Notes under the pieces: model-generated
Seen by the model: only the letters and a program-made list of their open reading frames with translations
Databases searched by the model: none
Told to the model about the DNA's origin: nothing
Part shown: in pieces, positions 46,680 to 56,021 of the stretch
Numbering within the stretch: the first letter of the stretch is position 1
How the letters are laid out: every line of letters starts with the position of its first letter
NCBI RefSeq assembly: GCF_009363115.1
Contig: NZ_CP045298.1
Location: forward strand, 4,089,501-4,153,500
Length of the DNA stretch: 64,000 bases
Direction of reading: 5' to 3'
Source of the DNA: Paenibacillus brasilensis
GTDB lineage: Bacteria > Bacillota > Bacilli > Paenibacillales > Paenibacillaceae
Program-made: the position numbers and the translations under genes

Positions 46680-47021
46680 ATGAAGCACAAACTAATCACA
46701 TCGAGCGCTCGGGAAACGCTAGGAGATTTAGCGCCTGCATTTGCAGACTATACGGAGAAGGTTCTTTTTGGGGATGTTTGGAGGAGAGAAGCATTGTCTC
46801 TCAGAGAACGGAGTCTCATTACAGTTGCCGCTTTGGTAGCGGGTGAGCATGTGAATCAGCTTCCCTATCATCTGTTTCTAGCCAAGCAGAACGGTATTTC
46901 CGAGGAAGAACTGGTTGAGGTCATGACACACCTAGCCTTTTATGTGGGGTGGCCCCGCGCAGCTTCAGCTATTCAGGTTGCCAAAGACGTATTTTGCAAA
47001 GAAAAAGAGACTGACGCATAA
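46680..47021 (+). CDS. Carboxymuconolactone decarboxylase family protein
   Basis: 113 residues of the small AhpD/CMD fold: FGDVWRREALSLRERSLITVAAL, then GISEEELVEVMTHLAFYVGWP. It lacks the CxxC of AhpD-type peroxidases, so a lactone or related role is more likely. Follows the tautomerase after 49 bp with GGAAAGGAAG upstream. Confidence 0.9.
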   Translation: MKHKLITSSARETLGDLAPAFADYTEKVLFGDVWRREALSLRERSLITVAALVAGEHVNQLPYHLFLAKQNGISEEELVEVMTHLAFYVGWPRAASAIQVAKDVFCKEKETDA

Positions 47022-47084
47022 GCCTAAAAAAATCTTTATTTAATCGGACACCGTCCAAGGGTGTATTCGATCAGAGCCTATAAA

Positions 47085-47119
47085 AAGCCACTTTTTCGAA
47101 AGTGGTTTCTTTTATTTTT
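47085..47119 (+). terminator. Terminator of the tautomerase operon
   Basis: AAGCCACTTT, TTCG loop, AAAGTGGTTT, then a T-rich tail. Confidence 0.85.
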
Positions 47120-47177
47120 TGACGGATGCTCAAGTGTTATATAATAAAGAAAACACAAATCGAGGGGACATCAAGCA

Positions 47178-48080
47178 TTGACCTTACAACAATTAAAATA
47201 TGTCATCGAGATTGCCAATCGTGGCTCCATGAATGAGGCGGCGAAGCGGTTGTTTATTTCCCAGCCCAGTCTGTCGAACGCGATTCGGGATCTGGAGGAA
47301 GAAATTCATATTACTATTTTTGAACGAACCAATAAAGGAATCTCTTTGTCCAAGGAGGGCGTAGAGTTTCTCGGTTATGCGCGTCAGGTTGTTGAACAGG
47401 CGGAGTTATTGGAAAGTCGCTATCTGGATGCCAAGCCTTCACCGCAGCATTTTGCCGTGTCTACACAGCACTATGCTTTTGCTGTAAATGCATTCGTAAA
47501 TCTGGTGAATGAATATGGACAGGATGAATATGAGCTGGCTTTGCGGGAGTCGAAGACTCATGAAATCATACAGGATGTCAAAAGCTTGCGTAGTGAGATT
47601 GGAATCCTGTATCTGAACGAGTTTAACGCGAAGGTCATTAATAAGCTGCTAAAAGATGCGAACCTGCAATTTAACAGCCTGTTTACGGCGAAGCCGCATA
47701 TTTTTATCAGCAGCAAAAACCCATTATCCTGCCAATCCATTGTAACGATCGACCAGCTTCACCCCTATCCGTATTTGTCCTTTGAGCAAGGGGAGTATAA
47801 TTCCTTTCACTTTTCTGAGGAAATTCTCAGCACGTTGTCGCATCCCAAAAGCATCCGTGTCAATGACCGGGCGACCCTCTTTAACCTGCTGATTGGCTTG
47901 AACGGGTATACTATTTCTACTGGGGTAATCAGTGCGGATCTGAATGGTAACGAGATTATTTCCGTGCCTTTGGAATGTGATGAGTCTATTAATGTGGGAT
48001 GGATTTGTCATAAAAACGCTGCACTCTCCAAGCTGGCCACCGTTTATGTAGAAGCGCTGCATGAGGCGATAGGGGAATAA
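47178..48080 (+). CDS. LysR-family regulator, MetR/MtaR-like
   Basis: 300 residues. LysR helix-turn-helix (SMNEAAKRLFISQPSLSNAI) and an effector domain beginning FAVSTQHYAFAVNAFVNLV. This QHY segment recalls the streptococcal methionine regulator MtaR/MetR. TTG start at 47178 after GAGGGG. The next gene is a MetE-like methyltransferase with a palindrome in the gap, so a role in methionine metabolism is inferred. Confidence 0.85.
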   Translation: MTLQQLKYVIEIANRGSMNEAAKRLFISQPSLSNAIRDLEEEIHITIFERTNKGISLSKEGVEFLGYARQVVEQAELLESRYLDAKPSPQHFAVSTQHYAFAVNAFVNLVNEYGQDEYELALRESKTHEIIQDVKSLRSEIGILYLNEFNAKVINKLLKDANLQFNSLFTAKPHIFISSKNPLSCQSIVTIDQLHPYPYLSFEQGEYNSFHFSEEILSTLSHPKSIRVNDRATLFNLLIGLNGYTISTGVISADLNGNEIISVPLECDESINVGWICHKNAALSKLATVYVEALHEAIGE

Positions 48081-48100
48081 AAGGCTGGGTATAGCTTTAG

Positions 48101-48118
48101 ACTATAACTAGCTATAGT
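48101..48118. promoter_or_regulatory. Palindrome between the LysR gene and the MetE-like gene
   Basis: ACTATA and TATAGT inverted with a 6-bp spacer. The half-site resembles that of the MET-box reported for MtaR in streptococci, though the arrangement differs. Confidence 0.45.
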
Positions 48119-48202
48119 TTATTGGAGTTACCTTATAGCTGAAAATGTATGTTATCTTTTTTGCAAGAACTTCATTACCGAAGTAAAAAGGAGATAACCC
48201 TA

Positions 48203-49342
48203 ATGAACAGCATCCTTGACAATGCATCCCAACGTAAAGTGACCCCTTTTAGACATGATATCGTCGGTAGCTTTCTGCGCCCGCAAGCGATTAAAGATGC
48301 CAGAATTCAATTTCAAAATAACGAAATCTCTGCGGACGAATTGAGAAAGATTGAAGACAACGAAATTATTAAGCTGGTAGAAAAACAAAAATCAGTAGGG
48401 CTGAAAGCCGTGACAGATGGCGAATTCAGACGCTCGTGGTGGCATCTTGATTTTATGTGGGGCCTGGACGGCGTGGAAAAGGTACAGCTTGCGAACGGCT
48501 ACCAATTTCAAGGCGTAGAAACAAGAGCGGAAACCGCACGCCTGTCCGGTAAAATCGGTCATTCCCGTCACCCTTTTATTGAAGATTTCAAATTCCTGAA
48601 GCAAGTAGCAGGTAAGGATGCTATTGCACGCCAAGCGATCCCTGCACCGGCACAATTTTTGGCCGAGCTGTTGCGTGGAGAGAATAAAGAAACCACCGAT
48701 ACCTATTACAGCAACCTGGATGAACTGGTTACCGATATTGCCAAGGCTTATAAATCCGTGATCCAAGCGTTATATAATGAAGGCTGCCGCAGCTTGCAAC
48801 TGGATGATTGCACATGGGGCATGCTCTGCGATAAAAACTATTGGGAAGCCAGACAGCATGCGGATGAGAATATAGAAGAAACCAAAAAGCTGTTCGCTCG
48901 CGTGAATCAGGAAACTGTAAATGAACTTCCAGCCGATTTGGTCGTTACAACCCACGTATGCCGTGGTAACTACCATTCGACCTGGGCTTCCTCAGGCGGC
49001 TACGAGCCTGTTGCCGAAACCCTGTTCGGCATCGACAACATTGATGGCTACTATCTCGAATTCGATACTGACCGTGCAGGCGATTTTACACCACTCAAGC
49101 ATCTGAAAGACCAGCAGCAGGTCGTATTGGGTCTCGTTTCCTCCAAAACGGGTGAGCTGGAAGACAAGCAGACGGTCATTAACCGCATTAAGGAAGCAAC
49201 CCAATTCGTCGACATCAACCATATCTGCCTGAGTCCGCAATGCGGCTTTGCCTCCACGGAAGAGGGCAATATTTTGACGGAAGAGCAGCAGTGGAAAAAG
49301 CTTGCCTTCATTAAAGAGATTGCGGACGAGATTTGGAAGTAA
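48203..49342 (+). CDS. MetE-like C1 methyltransferase (YxjG/YxjH type)
   Basis: 379 residues corresponding to the C-terminal catalytic half of cobalamin-independent methionine synthase. HDIVGSFLRP at the start, VTDGEFRRSWWHLDF, QLDDCTWGMLCD, THVCRGNYHSTWASSGGYE with zinc-site His and Cys, and LSPQCGFAS near the end with the last Cys. AAGGAG 8 nt before ATG 48203. Homocysteine methylation from a donor other than the folate polyglutamate is likely. Confidence 0.93.
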   Translation: MNSILDNASQRKVTPFRHDIVGSFLRPQAIKDARIQFQNNEISADELRKIEDNEIIKLVEKQKSVGLKAVTDGEFRRSWWHLDFMWGLDGVEKVQLANGYQFQGVETRAETARLSGKIGHSRHPFIEDFKFLKQVAGKDAIARQAIPAPAQFLAELLRGENKETTDTYYSNLDELVTDIAKAYKSVIQALYNEGCRSLQLDDCTWGMLCDKNYWEARQHADENIEETKKLFARVNQETVNELPADLVVTTHVCRGNYHSTWASSGGYEPVAETLFGIDNIDGYYLEFDTDRAGDFTPLKHLKDQQQVVLGLVSSKTGELEDKQTVINRIKEATQFVDINHICLSPQCGFASTEEGNILTEEQQWKKLAFIKEIADEIWK

Positions 49343-49354
49343 GGGTTTAAAAGG

Positions 49355-49384
49355 AAACACGCCATTTGTGGGCGTGTTTTTTGT
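49355..49384 (+). terminator. Terminator of the MetE-like gene
   Basis: AAACACGCC pairs with GGCGTGTTT, followed by six T. Between here and 49662 there is only a short open stretch without start (49560-49652), not called as a gene. Confidence 0.85.
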
Positions 49385-49662
49385 TTGGGAATCTATCTAC
49401 AGCATTTATTTGCAATCTTTATTGCTAATATGTAGCTAGCGCTGTAATATCTTCTTCAGAAATACCAGATATACATTTTGCTCTAAATCATCCTTAATAT
49501 ATAAAATTGTGAAGAAGGGGCAATCCAAATGTTATTTAGCTTTTTTATAATCCGATGGACTGAAACTTCAGCAGGCAGCGTTAACCATAGAAAAAGAACT
49601 TGCTTGGGAACATGAAAGGATAATCCAGTTGGGTTATGGTGCCTTGGAATAATTAGAACGCC

Positions 49663-50319
49663 TTGGAAGATTTTTATGTACAGCTGGCATCCTATATGCT
49701 TAATGTCCAAAATGTCAGGAATGAATTTGAATGGCTGCAAGTATATCCTGCTTCATTATATTCAAAAATGGAAGCTATTTTGGGAAGCAATCTAATCAAA
49801 AAGAACCCGAATGAACCATATAAAAAATCATTGTTAGTGGAAGAAGATAACAAAGTTCTGGAATATCAGAGAATAAATTTTGGTTTTAATAAGGAAAAGT
49901 TTTTAGCGGTTAAAAAAAGACAAACGAATATGAACTACAAAATTGTAACAACATCAGAAGCTATTTTTAATCAATTGGATGGGAGCGTAGTGCCAAAGTA
50001 CTTCTGGAATAATTACAATGATTTCATGAAAAACGGAATAGGCTTTACTATATTTTCGGAGAATGACCATCCTGCTTCTACTGCATTTGCAGCATTTATA
50101 ATAGATGATCAGCTTGAAATAGGAATTGAAACCTGTGAAAGAAATCAAGGTTCAGGTTTCGGATCTATCGTATGTACAGAATTAATTGATTATTGCATGG
50201 CTAATGGCTATAAACCGGTTTGGTCATGTCATTCCGGAAATATAGGATCTAGGAAGCTTGCCCACAAACTAGAGTTTGAGGAAGCAACAAGAGTGCCCTA
50301 TTACCGTTTGCCAAAATAG
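49663..50319 (+). CDS. GNAT-family N-acetyltransferase, N-terminus uncertain
   Basis: 218 residues from TTG 49663. The C-terminal half is a GNAT fold: STAFAAFIIDDQLEIGIET, then RNQGSGFGSIVCTELIDYCM (acetyl-CoA loop) and GSRKLAHKLEFEE. The N-terminal half resembles the long-N-terminal GNAT proteins of Bacillus related to zwittermicin resistance ZmaR. No convincing ribosome site precedes TTG 49663, and relatives are longer, so the 5' end may be eroded. AT-rich compared with the genes to the left. Confidence 0.75.
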   Translation: MEDFYVQLASYMLNVQNVRNEFEWLQVYPASLYSKMEAILGSNLIKKNPNEPYKKSLLVEEDNKVLEYQRINFGFNKEKFLAVKKRQTNMNYKIVTTSEAIFNQLDGSVVPKYFWNNYNDFMKNGIGFTIFSENDHPASTAFAAFIIDDQLEIGIETCERNQGSGFGSIVCTELIDYCMANGYKPVWSCHSGNIGSRKLAHKLEFEEATRVPYYRLPK

Positions 50320-50416
50320 TGTTAAAATACGGTTTGAATTATGTATGAATTGATATTCATTTTGTTGATCAGAGATGCTAGATTTATATTACAAGGAAAA
50401 TATGGAGGGGAAATCA

Positions 50417-50671
50417 GTGAGCTACTTTTTATTAATTACTACACGAACAAACAAGTTCGATTCTAATGATATCCAAGGGCATTATGACCATCTGGAAAAG
50501 CTAAAAAAAGAGGAGCTTCTCGAAATGTATGGTCCGTTTGGCGATGCAACGGGAGGAGCCTATTTAATTAAGGCAGCGTCAATTGATGAGGCGACAAAGA
50601 TTGGGAATTTAGATCCGCTCATTCAAAATGGCTCTTCCACATTGACGATAAAGGAATGGCTATTGCGTTAA
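50417..50671 (+). CDS. YCII-related (YciI-like) small protein
   Basis: 84 residues from GTG 50417, set by GGAGGGG 6 nt upstream. FLLITTRTN, HYDHLEKLKKEELLEMYGPFGD and GGAYLIKAASIDEA follow the YCII fold with the conserved His. YCII proteins are small enzymes or stress proteins of mostly unknown function. Confidence 0.85.
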   Translation: MSYFLLITTRTNKFDSNDIQGHYDHLEKLKKEELLEMYGPFGDATGGAYLIKAASIDEATKIGNLDPLIQNGSSTLTIKEWLLR

Positions 50672-50833
50672 ATGTCCATCGGGGAAGAGTAATAATGAGT
50701 TGGCTGATTATCAAAATTGTCTATGTATTCTTCTTGCATAGGCTTTTTTGAAATTGGAGGTAGGCTAAAAAAGGAATGTTATAGGTTTGCATGAAACTTA
50801 TGAATAAGAATAGAACCAAGGGGGTTGGATTTC

Positions 50834-50992
50834 TGCTCCGGAAGATGGAAAATATACGCTCCATTTGGATTGAAGGACTTATTTACACTTACTCTAAGGC
50901 CAAATAAAAGGTTAATATCTGAAGATATCTATTATAAAAAAGTAGATAAATGGACAAATATATGGCCAGAATTGACTGTTATTAGATGGTAG
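50834..50992 (+). pseudogene. 3' remnant of a nucleotidyltransferase-family gene
   Basis: An open stretch without a start reads KIYAPFGLKDLFTLTLRPN and ISEDIYYKKVDKWTNIWPEL ending IRW stop at 50992. This matches the conserved C-terminus of the nucleotidyltransferase family (former DUF925). The rest of the gene is absent. The surrounding 50672-51280 holds nothing else I can support except a repeat at 51018. Confidence 0.65.
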
Positions 50993-51017
50993 TAAATTGA
51001 GACTTTATCGTTATATT

Positions 51018-51047
51018 GTTAACGGGACACAATAGCTGAACGAAAGG
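51018..51047 (+). repeat. 30-bp dispersed repeat, copy A
   Basis: Core TAACGGGACACAATAGCTGA; related copies are at 51681 and 53727, in the same orientation. About 20 of 30 positions agree between any two. Confidence 0.45.
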
Positions 51048-51280
51048 GCTGCTTAGCTTAACGCTGTAGGAGACATCGCTCTTTTAGCAGTAAATTGTTT
51101 TATGAATTAAGTGTCATACTCAAATCCAGTAGAACGTGCCTGCGATCCTTCTCTTTCGAGCAATCCTCGGGTTAAGTATTTATTGGTTTCGACTTCTAGT
51201 GCTGGACTCCAGAAAAAAAGTGAGTCATTTCCCACTTTGACTTGTCTATAATATATCCCGACAAGAAAGGAGTTCCAGAG

Positions 51281-51543
51281 GTGACCGAGCATGAACTATT
51301 CCATAATTATAACAAAAAAATCTACCGCACATGTCTGTATATGCTCAAGAATAGCCAAGACGCAGAGGATGTATGCCATGATGTCTTCGTTACCGTGTTC
51401 CGTCAGGACTGGAGCAGCGTGACGCATTTGCGAGCCTGGATCCGCGCATAACGATGAACCACTGCCTGAATGTAATTAAAAAGAACAAGACGAAGGTCGA
51501 GAAGCTGGATCAGCTGCGCATAGAACTTATAGCGAAGAAATAA
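51281..51543 (+). pseudogene. ECF sigma-70 factor, frameshifted and truncated
   Basis: GTG 51281 with AAAGGAG 8 nt upstream starts a sigma region 2: MTEHELFHNYNKKIYRTCLY, NSQDAEDVCHDVFVTVF. The frame stops at IRA; deleting one GC of GCGC near 51447 restores WIRITMNHCLNVIKKN to LDQLRIELIAKK. Region 4 is absent. The original promoter and start still look intact. Confidence 0.8.
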
Positions 51544-51680
51544 CATTTGAAGACCCCTTCTGTATTCATAATACATCTCCCGAAGTCTCACCTCACTGAC
51601 CGCTATGCATAATATCCGCGAATTGGTTTTGAGAAAGCAGGGAAAGCATTTTTTAATACCGAGAGCAAAGTGAACATTGA

Positions 51681-51710
51681 ACTAATGGGACACGTTAGTT
51701 GAATAAGAAA
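51681..51710 (+). repeat. 30-bp dispersed repeat, copy B
   Basis: Core TAATGGGACACGTTAGTTGA. See copies at 51018 and 53727. The gap 51544-51784 otherwise holds nothing recognisable. Confidence 0.45.
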
Positions 51711-51784
51711 AAGTCGAGAACGGATCAGGGCATCCTTAGTGGACACCCCTCTTCCGATGTTCCTAAATAGTCAATGTTAAAGTG

Positions 51785-52654
51785 TTATTGAGAAATCGAG
51801 TCTTTTAAAAAATCCGTAAAATTCACTGGGGATCTGCCAATCAGGTTTTCCAAAGCGGGATTGGTTTGGGAGAAATCTCCCTGTCGACTTGCCTGAAACA
51901 TACCCGTAAGCATGCCGACCATCGCTTCCGGCAGCCCTCGGGACATCAAGTGGTTCCGATATTCATCATCCGACACGACAATTCGCCGAATCGGTCGATC
52001 CAAGACCTTGGAAGCAATTGATGCGATCATATCCATGTCAATCGCTTCGGAAGCCGTAAGGTGAGGAGTTATACCGTCATATCTCTGCTCTGTCAGGATT
52101 ACCGCTGTGGCTTCAGCCAGGTCGGAATGGATGGTCCAGGCAACAGGACCGTCTTCCGGAGCAATCAATTCCCCTGTTTTCAAGGCATCACCCATCCACA
52201 TCATCGCTGATGCGGCATAAAAGCCGTTTCGCAGTGATGTGAAAGCCATTCCAGAAGATTTTAGCATCTCTTCTGTAGCAGCATGAACGTTCATAGGAGG
52301 AAAATGTGACGTTGCAGATGAAAACATTTGGCTAGTGTACAGCACTCGACTAACACCAGCTTTCTTTGCCGAGTCGATTGCGGTTTGATGCTGACGAACA
52401 GCAACTCCTCCCAAGGAGTGGGACGAGATAATAAGAACTTGAGACGCTTCCTCAAAGGCGTGAAGAAGACTTTCGGAATCATCGAAATTTCCTTGCCGAA
52501 CACGAACTCCGCGTTCTTTTAGATCCTGTGACGTGTTCACATCACGGACACTTACACCAATATCCCCGGCAGGAACACGCTTGAGAAGTTCCTCTACGAC
52601 CTTCCGACCTAATTTTCCATTCGCTCCTGTAACAACAATCATTTCTACACTCAT
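51785..52654 (-). CDS. NmrA/QOR2-like NAD(P)-binding SDR
   Basis: 289 residues. Atypical short-chain dehydrogenase: IVVTGANGKLGRKV nucleotide loop, RQGNFDDSESLLHAFE, VLIISS, then a substrate half with SLRNGFYAASA. Related to quinone oxidoreductase 2 (YtfG) and NmrA-like redox sensors. The start is ATG 52654 or, with better spacing to AAAGGATGAG, ATG 52642. Divergent from the TetR gene at 53001, which probably controls it. Confidence 0.88.
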   Translation of the reverse strand: MSVEMIVVTGANGKLGRKVVEELLKRVPAGDIGVSVRDVNTSQDLKERGVRVRQGNFDDSESLLHAFEEASQVLIISSHSLGGVAVRQHQTAIDSAKKAGVSRVLYTSQMFSSATSHFPPMNVHAATEEMLKSSGMAFTSLRNGFYAASAMMWMGDALKTGELIAPEDGPVAWTIHSDLAEATAVILTEQRYDGITPHLTASEAIDMDMIASIASKVLDRPIRRIVVSDDEYRNHLMSRGLPEAMVGMLTGMFQASRQGDFSQTNPALENLIGRSPVNFTDFLKDSISQ

Positions 52655-53000
52655 CCTTTCGTTTGCAAATCAGATAAAGAGTTTCTTGTCACACAATTTT
52701 GTTTGTGCGATCATAATCGTATAAGTGTGTGTTCAAAAAAGTCGTTGAATCAGACACAAACAGATCAAGGCGTTTATTTTAAAATTGGCTGAATGTACAT
52801 TTCTAGGTACGTGAGCAAGATTTTAGAATAAACAACGCAGAGGTATGCAGTGGATTTTCAGTGACTTTTTGAACAACCTCTTAAGTAAAAGATAAAAGGA
52901 TTGAGTTGTGCGAACAACCTGCAAAAAGCAGTTTTTGTTGTATTCCCAACATTTTTGTCCTTTTGTCTGTTATTTGAGTTCAAGAGAAGGAGGGGGTAAA

Positions 53001-53594
53001 ATGTCGGTAAATACCGAGGATCCGCGTGTTAAAAGAACCCGTCAATTGTTCGTGCAGGCTTTTAACGATTTGGTTGAGAAAAAGAGAAACGTCTATTCCA
53101 TTTCTGTGCAAGATATCACGAATCAAGCAACCGTAAACCGAACAACATTTTATGCGCATTTTCAGGATAAATATGACTTTCTTGAATATTGGATGACGGA
53201 AAAGTTCCAAATGACTCTAAGGGATAGACTGCCGGAAGAACCAAGATGCACTGCAGACAATTTGCGAATCCTTATTCAAACCATATTCGATTTTCTTTTG
53301 CGGTTTCAACAATATAGTACGCCGGGAGACAAGCAGTTTGAAGCGATGTTTGAAAATGCCATGCATCAGGATCTTCAGCGACTCCTGCTTAAACGGATAA
53401 ATGAAGTGGACACACAGGGCTTTTCGCAAGAAAAATTGGAAGCTATGGCACTCGTTATCAGTTGGGGCATATTCGGATCGGCTTTACAGTGGAGCCGGAA
53501 TCCTCAAGATCGCTCAATGGAAACGATATTTGAAGAAGTCATTGAGGTTATATCGGTCAATTTGGCCCCTTTTTGGGAGCAAACAACCAGCTAA
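53001..53594 (+). CDS. TetR-family regulator
   Basis: 197 residues. Helix-turn-helix with SVQDITNQATVNRTTFYAHF and a C-terminal domain of the TetR_C type found in DhaS-like proteins. AGGAGGGGG before ATG 53001 sets the start; an open frame continues upstream without a site. Divergent from the NmrA-like gene across 346 bp (52655-53000), in which I see only weak dyads such as CGAT/ATCG near 52717. Confidence 0.9.
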   Translation: MSVNTEDPRVKRTRQLFVQAFNDLVEKKRNVYSISVQDITNQATVNRTTFYAHFQDKYDFLEYWMTEKFQMTLRDRLPEEPRCTADNLRILIQTIFDFLLRFQQYSTPGDKQFEAMFENAMHQDLQRLLLKRINEVDTQGFSQEKLEAMALVISWGIFGSALQWSRNPQDRSMETIFEEVIEVISVNLAPFWEQTTS

Positions 53595-53955
53595 AGACAC
53601 GCCTTTTTTCTCAATGCTTTGAAGCTACCATTTAAATGCGAAGATGGACTGGAATGATTCTTATTTCGAACTCCGTGATGAGCTATTGAGTTTAATATGA
53701 TCCTTAGATAGTGACTCGTGGTTAAGGCTAACGGGAAACGATAGCTCAATAAAACCAAGAAGACAAATGATTAAACTCCCTCGAAATGATTCAGCAGTAA
53801 GCCATCCGCTTGCCTTTAAAACATAGAAAACAAGGACATGCAAATGTATTACTTGACTTATTTATAGGCACCATTGTTAAACGTAAGGATTCTGAAAGGA
53901 AACAGAAGGAAATTAATCTCGATATCATAATGAAAACTATAGCTCTCAAAGCACA
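53595..53955. other. 361-bp gap without a gene, holding repeat copy C
   Basis: No ORF, RNA or terminator is supported here. The only structure is the third 30-bp dispersed repeat at 53727-53756 (core TAACGGGAAACGATAGCTCA) and, in the same stretch, GAGCTATTGAG at 53682 facing ATAGCTCAAT at 53741. Confidence 0.4.
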
Positions 53956-54894
53956 TTATAATTTTTGATAGTGATTTAAAAGATTCTCTACCCTATCTTG
54001 AATGATTTGCTTTAATGATTCAGGCTTCACTGATCTAACAAAATTACCGTATCTCATAAAATAGTTAGCTATAAACTCCTCTTCTCCTGGATTATAGAAG
54101 CCCTTAATGATTATTTTATGACCATGTTCTATTTTCATAGAAGGATAATGTTCTTTATAAAAAATATCCTTTGCTTGTTCTAAAATCTCCACTTCAAAGT
54201 CAATACTCTCCTCGGATTGATACAACTCTAATGAATGACTAAGGAGTTCATCTATAGAAAAGCGAGCATTGATCTCCTCTTCTTCTATCAAGGTGATTCG
54301 ATCGCATCTGAAAACTCTATATTTATTCGTATGTAGCTCTATTCCAGCAGCATACCATTGACCAAACATAGCGGAAATTTTGAAAAATTGAATATGGTAA
54401 CTTTTTTTCTGGCTGTTCTTTAAATATTGAATCTTGCAGTTACTTTCATTAAGAATGCTTTTTAGAATTTGATCTAAAAAACGACTAACATTATTATGCT
54501 GATACATTTCAAATTGTAGGACTTTTTTCATTTTGTGAATCTGCTTGATTTGTAGATTAGAAAGACAGTTCTCAAACTTTTCATTTAGTTGACTAACACT
54601 TAAATGAAAGGGTGTGGATTGATAGGATTCCAACGTCAACATTGCAAAGTACAGAGCATACACTTCATCCATAGTAAAAATAATGGGGGATAACAATCTG
54701 TTTTTTAAGATACCATATCGTCCATGCCTACCATGTTCCGAAAAAATAGGCATACCTAACTGCTCCAATGAACTAATGTCACGCAGTGCCGTACTTTTTG
54801 AAATATTGTATTGATCCATCAGGTCATTTAAATTAAAGAACTCTCGACTGTTTAAGTATCTGATCATGTGATTTAATCTTTCCGATTTTTTCAT
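53956..54894 (-). CDS. WYL-domain transcriptional regulator (YafY-like)
   Basis: 312 residues. N-terminal winged helix (LNDLMDQYNISKSTALRDIS) and a WYL-type domain (FGQWYAAGIELHTNKYRVFRCDRI), then a C-terminal extension. AT-rich. GGAGACGGGT lies before ATG 54894. Divergent from a VOC protein gene with a large palindrome between, so it probably controls that gene and itself. Confidence 0.88.
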   Translation of the reverse strand: MKKSERLNHMIRYLNSREFFNLNDLMDQYNISKSTALRDISSLEQLGMPIFSEHGRHGRYGILKNRLLSPIIFTMDEVYALYFAMLTLESYQSTPFHLSVSQLNEKFENCLSNLQIKQIHKMKKVLQFEMYQHNNVSRFLDQILKSILNESNCKIQYLKNSQKKSYHIQFFKISAMFGQWYAAGIELHTNKYRVFRCDRITLIEEEEINARFSIDELLSHSLELYQSEESIDFEVEILEQAKDIFYKEHYPSMKIEHGHKIIIKGFYNPGEEEFIANYFMRYGNFVRSVKPESLKQIIQDRVENLLNHYQKL

Positions 54895-54905
54895 ACCCGT
54901 CTCCT

Positions 54906-54936
54906 TATAAAGGTGTCATGTTTTGATACCTTTATA
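54906..54936. promoter_or_regulatory. Operator palindrome of the WYL/VOC divergent pair
   Basis: TATAAAGGTGTCA and TGATACCTTTATA are inverted repeats with one mismatch in 13, around a 5-bp centre. It starts 12 bp from the WYL regulator ATG. Confidence 0.75.
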
Positions 54937-55023
54937 TATGATAATGAGTTTAAGGGAATATATCAAATGTACAAATGTATAAGATATCTACCCAAAATCG
55001 TTATATAAAAGGAGATTGATACC

Positions 55024-55473
55024 ATGAGTACAACACTGGAAGTGGCTATTTTCTTATCAATGAATGGAAAAGCCAAAGAAGCTATCCATTTTTACAAAAA
55101 TCATTTCAACGCAGAAGAATTATTACTTGTTACCTATCAAGATATTGCAAAACGTGACAGCTCTATACAGCTTACTGATGAAAATAAGAATTACATTTCT
55201 CACTCTGTCTTATCCATCGGAAGAACAAAGGTGATGATAGCAGAGGATACGATGAACATCAGTGAAAAATATACAGTTGGGAACAACACTTCATTATGTA
55301 TTCAAAGTGCCGATTTAGAAGAAATTGAACAGTTTTATAATAGCTTAATTACAGATAATCGAGTGAAAATTATTGTTCCTTTATCTAATAATATGTTTAG
55401 CAAAGCATATGGTATTATTGAAGACCCCTTCGGTATTCAAATACAACTAATGTTTGATGATCGATTACAATAG
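55024..55473 (+). CDS. VOC-family protein, PhnB/glyoxalase-like
   Basis: 149 residues with the two beta-alpha-beta modules of the PhnB branch: AIFLSMNGKAKEAIHFYKN at the start, SHSVLSIGRTKVMIAED and YGIIEDPFGIQIQLMF at the end. Metal-binding residues are not certain. AAAGGAG 10 nt before ATG 55024. Controlled most likely by the divergent WYL regulator. Confidence 0.88.
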   Translation: MSTTLEVAIFLSMNGKAKEAIHFYKNHFNAEELLLVTYQDIAKRDSSIQLTDENKNYISHSVLSIGRTKVMIAEDTMNISEKYTVGNNTSLCIQSADLEEIEQFYNSLITDNRVKIIVPLSNNMFSKAYGIIEDPFGIQIQLMFDDRLQ

Positions 55474-55531
55474 AAATATGGACTAGAACTCTGTACAATT
55501 CATGCATATTTTGAGTGTAGAAACACTAGAA

Positions 55532-55570
55532 AAACCCGCCTGTATTTTAAAAAAACAGGTGGGTTTATTT
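55532..55570 (+). terminator. Terminator of the VOC gene
   Basis: AAACCCGCCTGT pairs with ACAGGTGGGTTT (one G-U), then a T-rich tail. Confidence 0.8.
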
Positions 55571-55597
55571 TGCACTTATAAATTTTTTGAAATCTTC

Positions 55598-55880
55598 TTA
55601 GTTGATAATTTCCCTTATCACATTCCTCGCCAAGCGCACTTTCTCTGGACTCGACTTTTTGAGCATCGCAATAATTTCTATAGAACTAAGTTTAGTCTAG
55701 TGCTTTTGCGATCTTAGCTACATTTATCAAAGAAACATTCTTTTCTCCACGTTCGATCTGTCCAATGTATGTAAAATGAAATCCACCTTTTTCCCCAAGA
55801 GCTTCTTGTGAGAGGCCTTTTTCTTTGCGTAAAACTCTTATTCTAGCCCCAACTAGCTTTAACACTTCTTTGTCCTGCAT
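55598..55880 (-). pseudogene. XRE-family regulator with a frameshift
   Basis: ATG 55880 encodes a SinR-like helix-turn-helix (RVLRKEKGLSQEALGEKGGF, GQIERGEKNVSLINVAKIAK) that stops after ALD at 55692. The usual C-terminal tail continues in another frame: LSSIEIIAMLKKSSPEKVR to NVIREIIN, ending at 55598. The short 62-residue ORF is therefore the broken N-terminal part. Confidence 0.7.
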
Positions 55881-56021
55881 TCATCTACACCCCTTCATAC
55901 TAAAAAGTGTAGACAAGATTTTCTTGAGTAAACATGAGATTAAGAATCGTATATTTAGTATTAAATATATCTATACTTACATAATTCCCTAACCGATTTT
56001 CACAGCCTAGCCCAATACCGC

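Noticed and set aside
49560-49652. Open stretch reading QQAALTIEKELAWEHERII
   Set aside because: 31 codons, no start or ribosome site and no family recognised; perhaps debris, too little to call.
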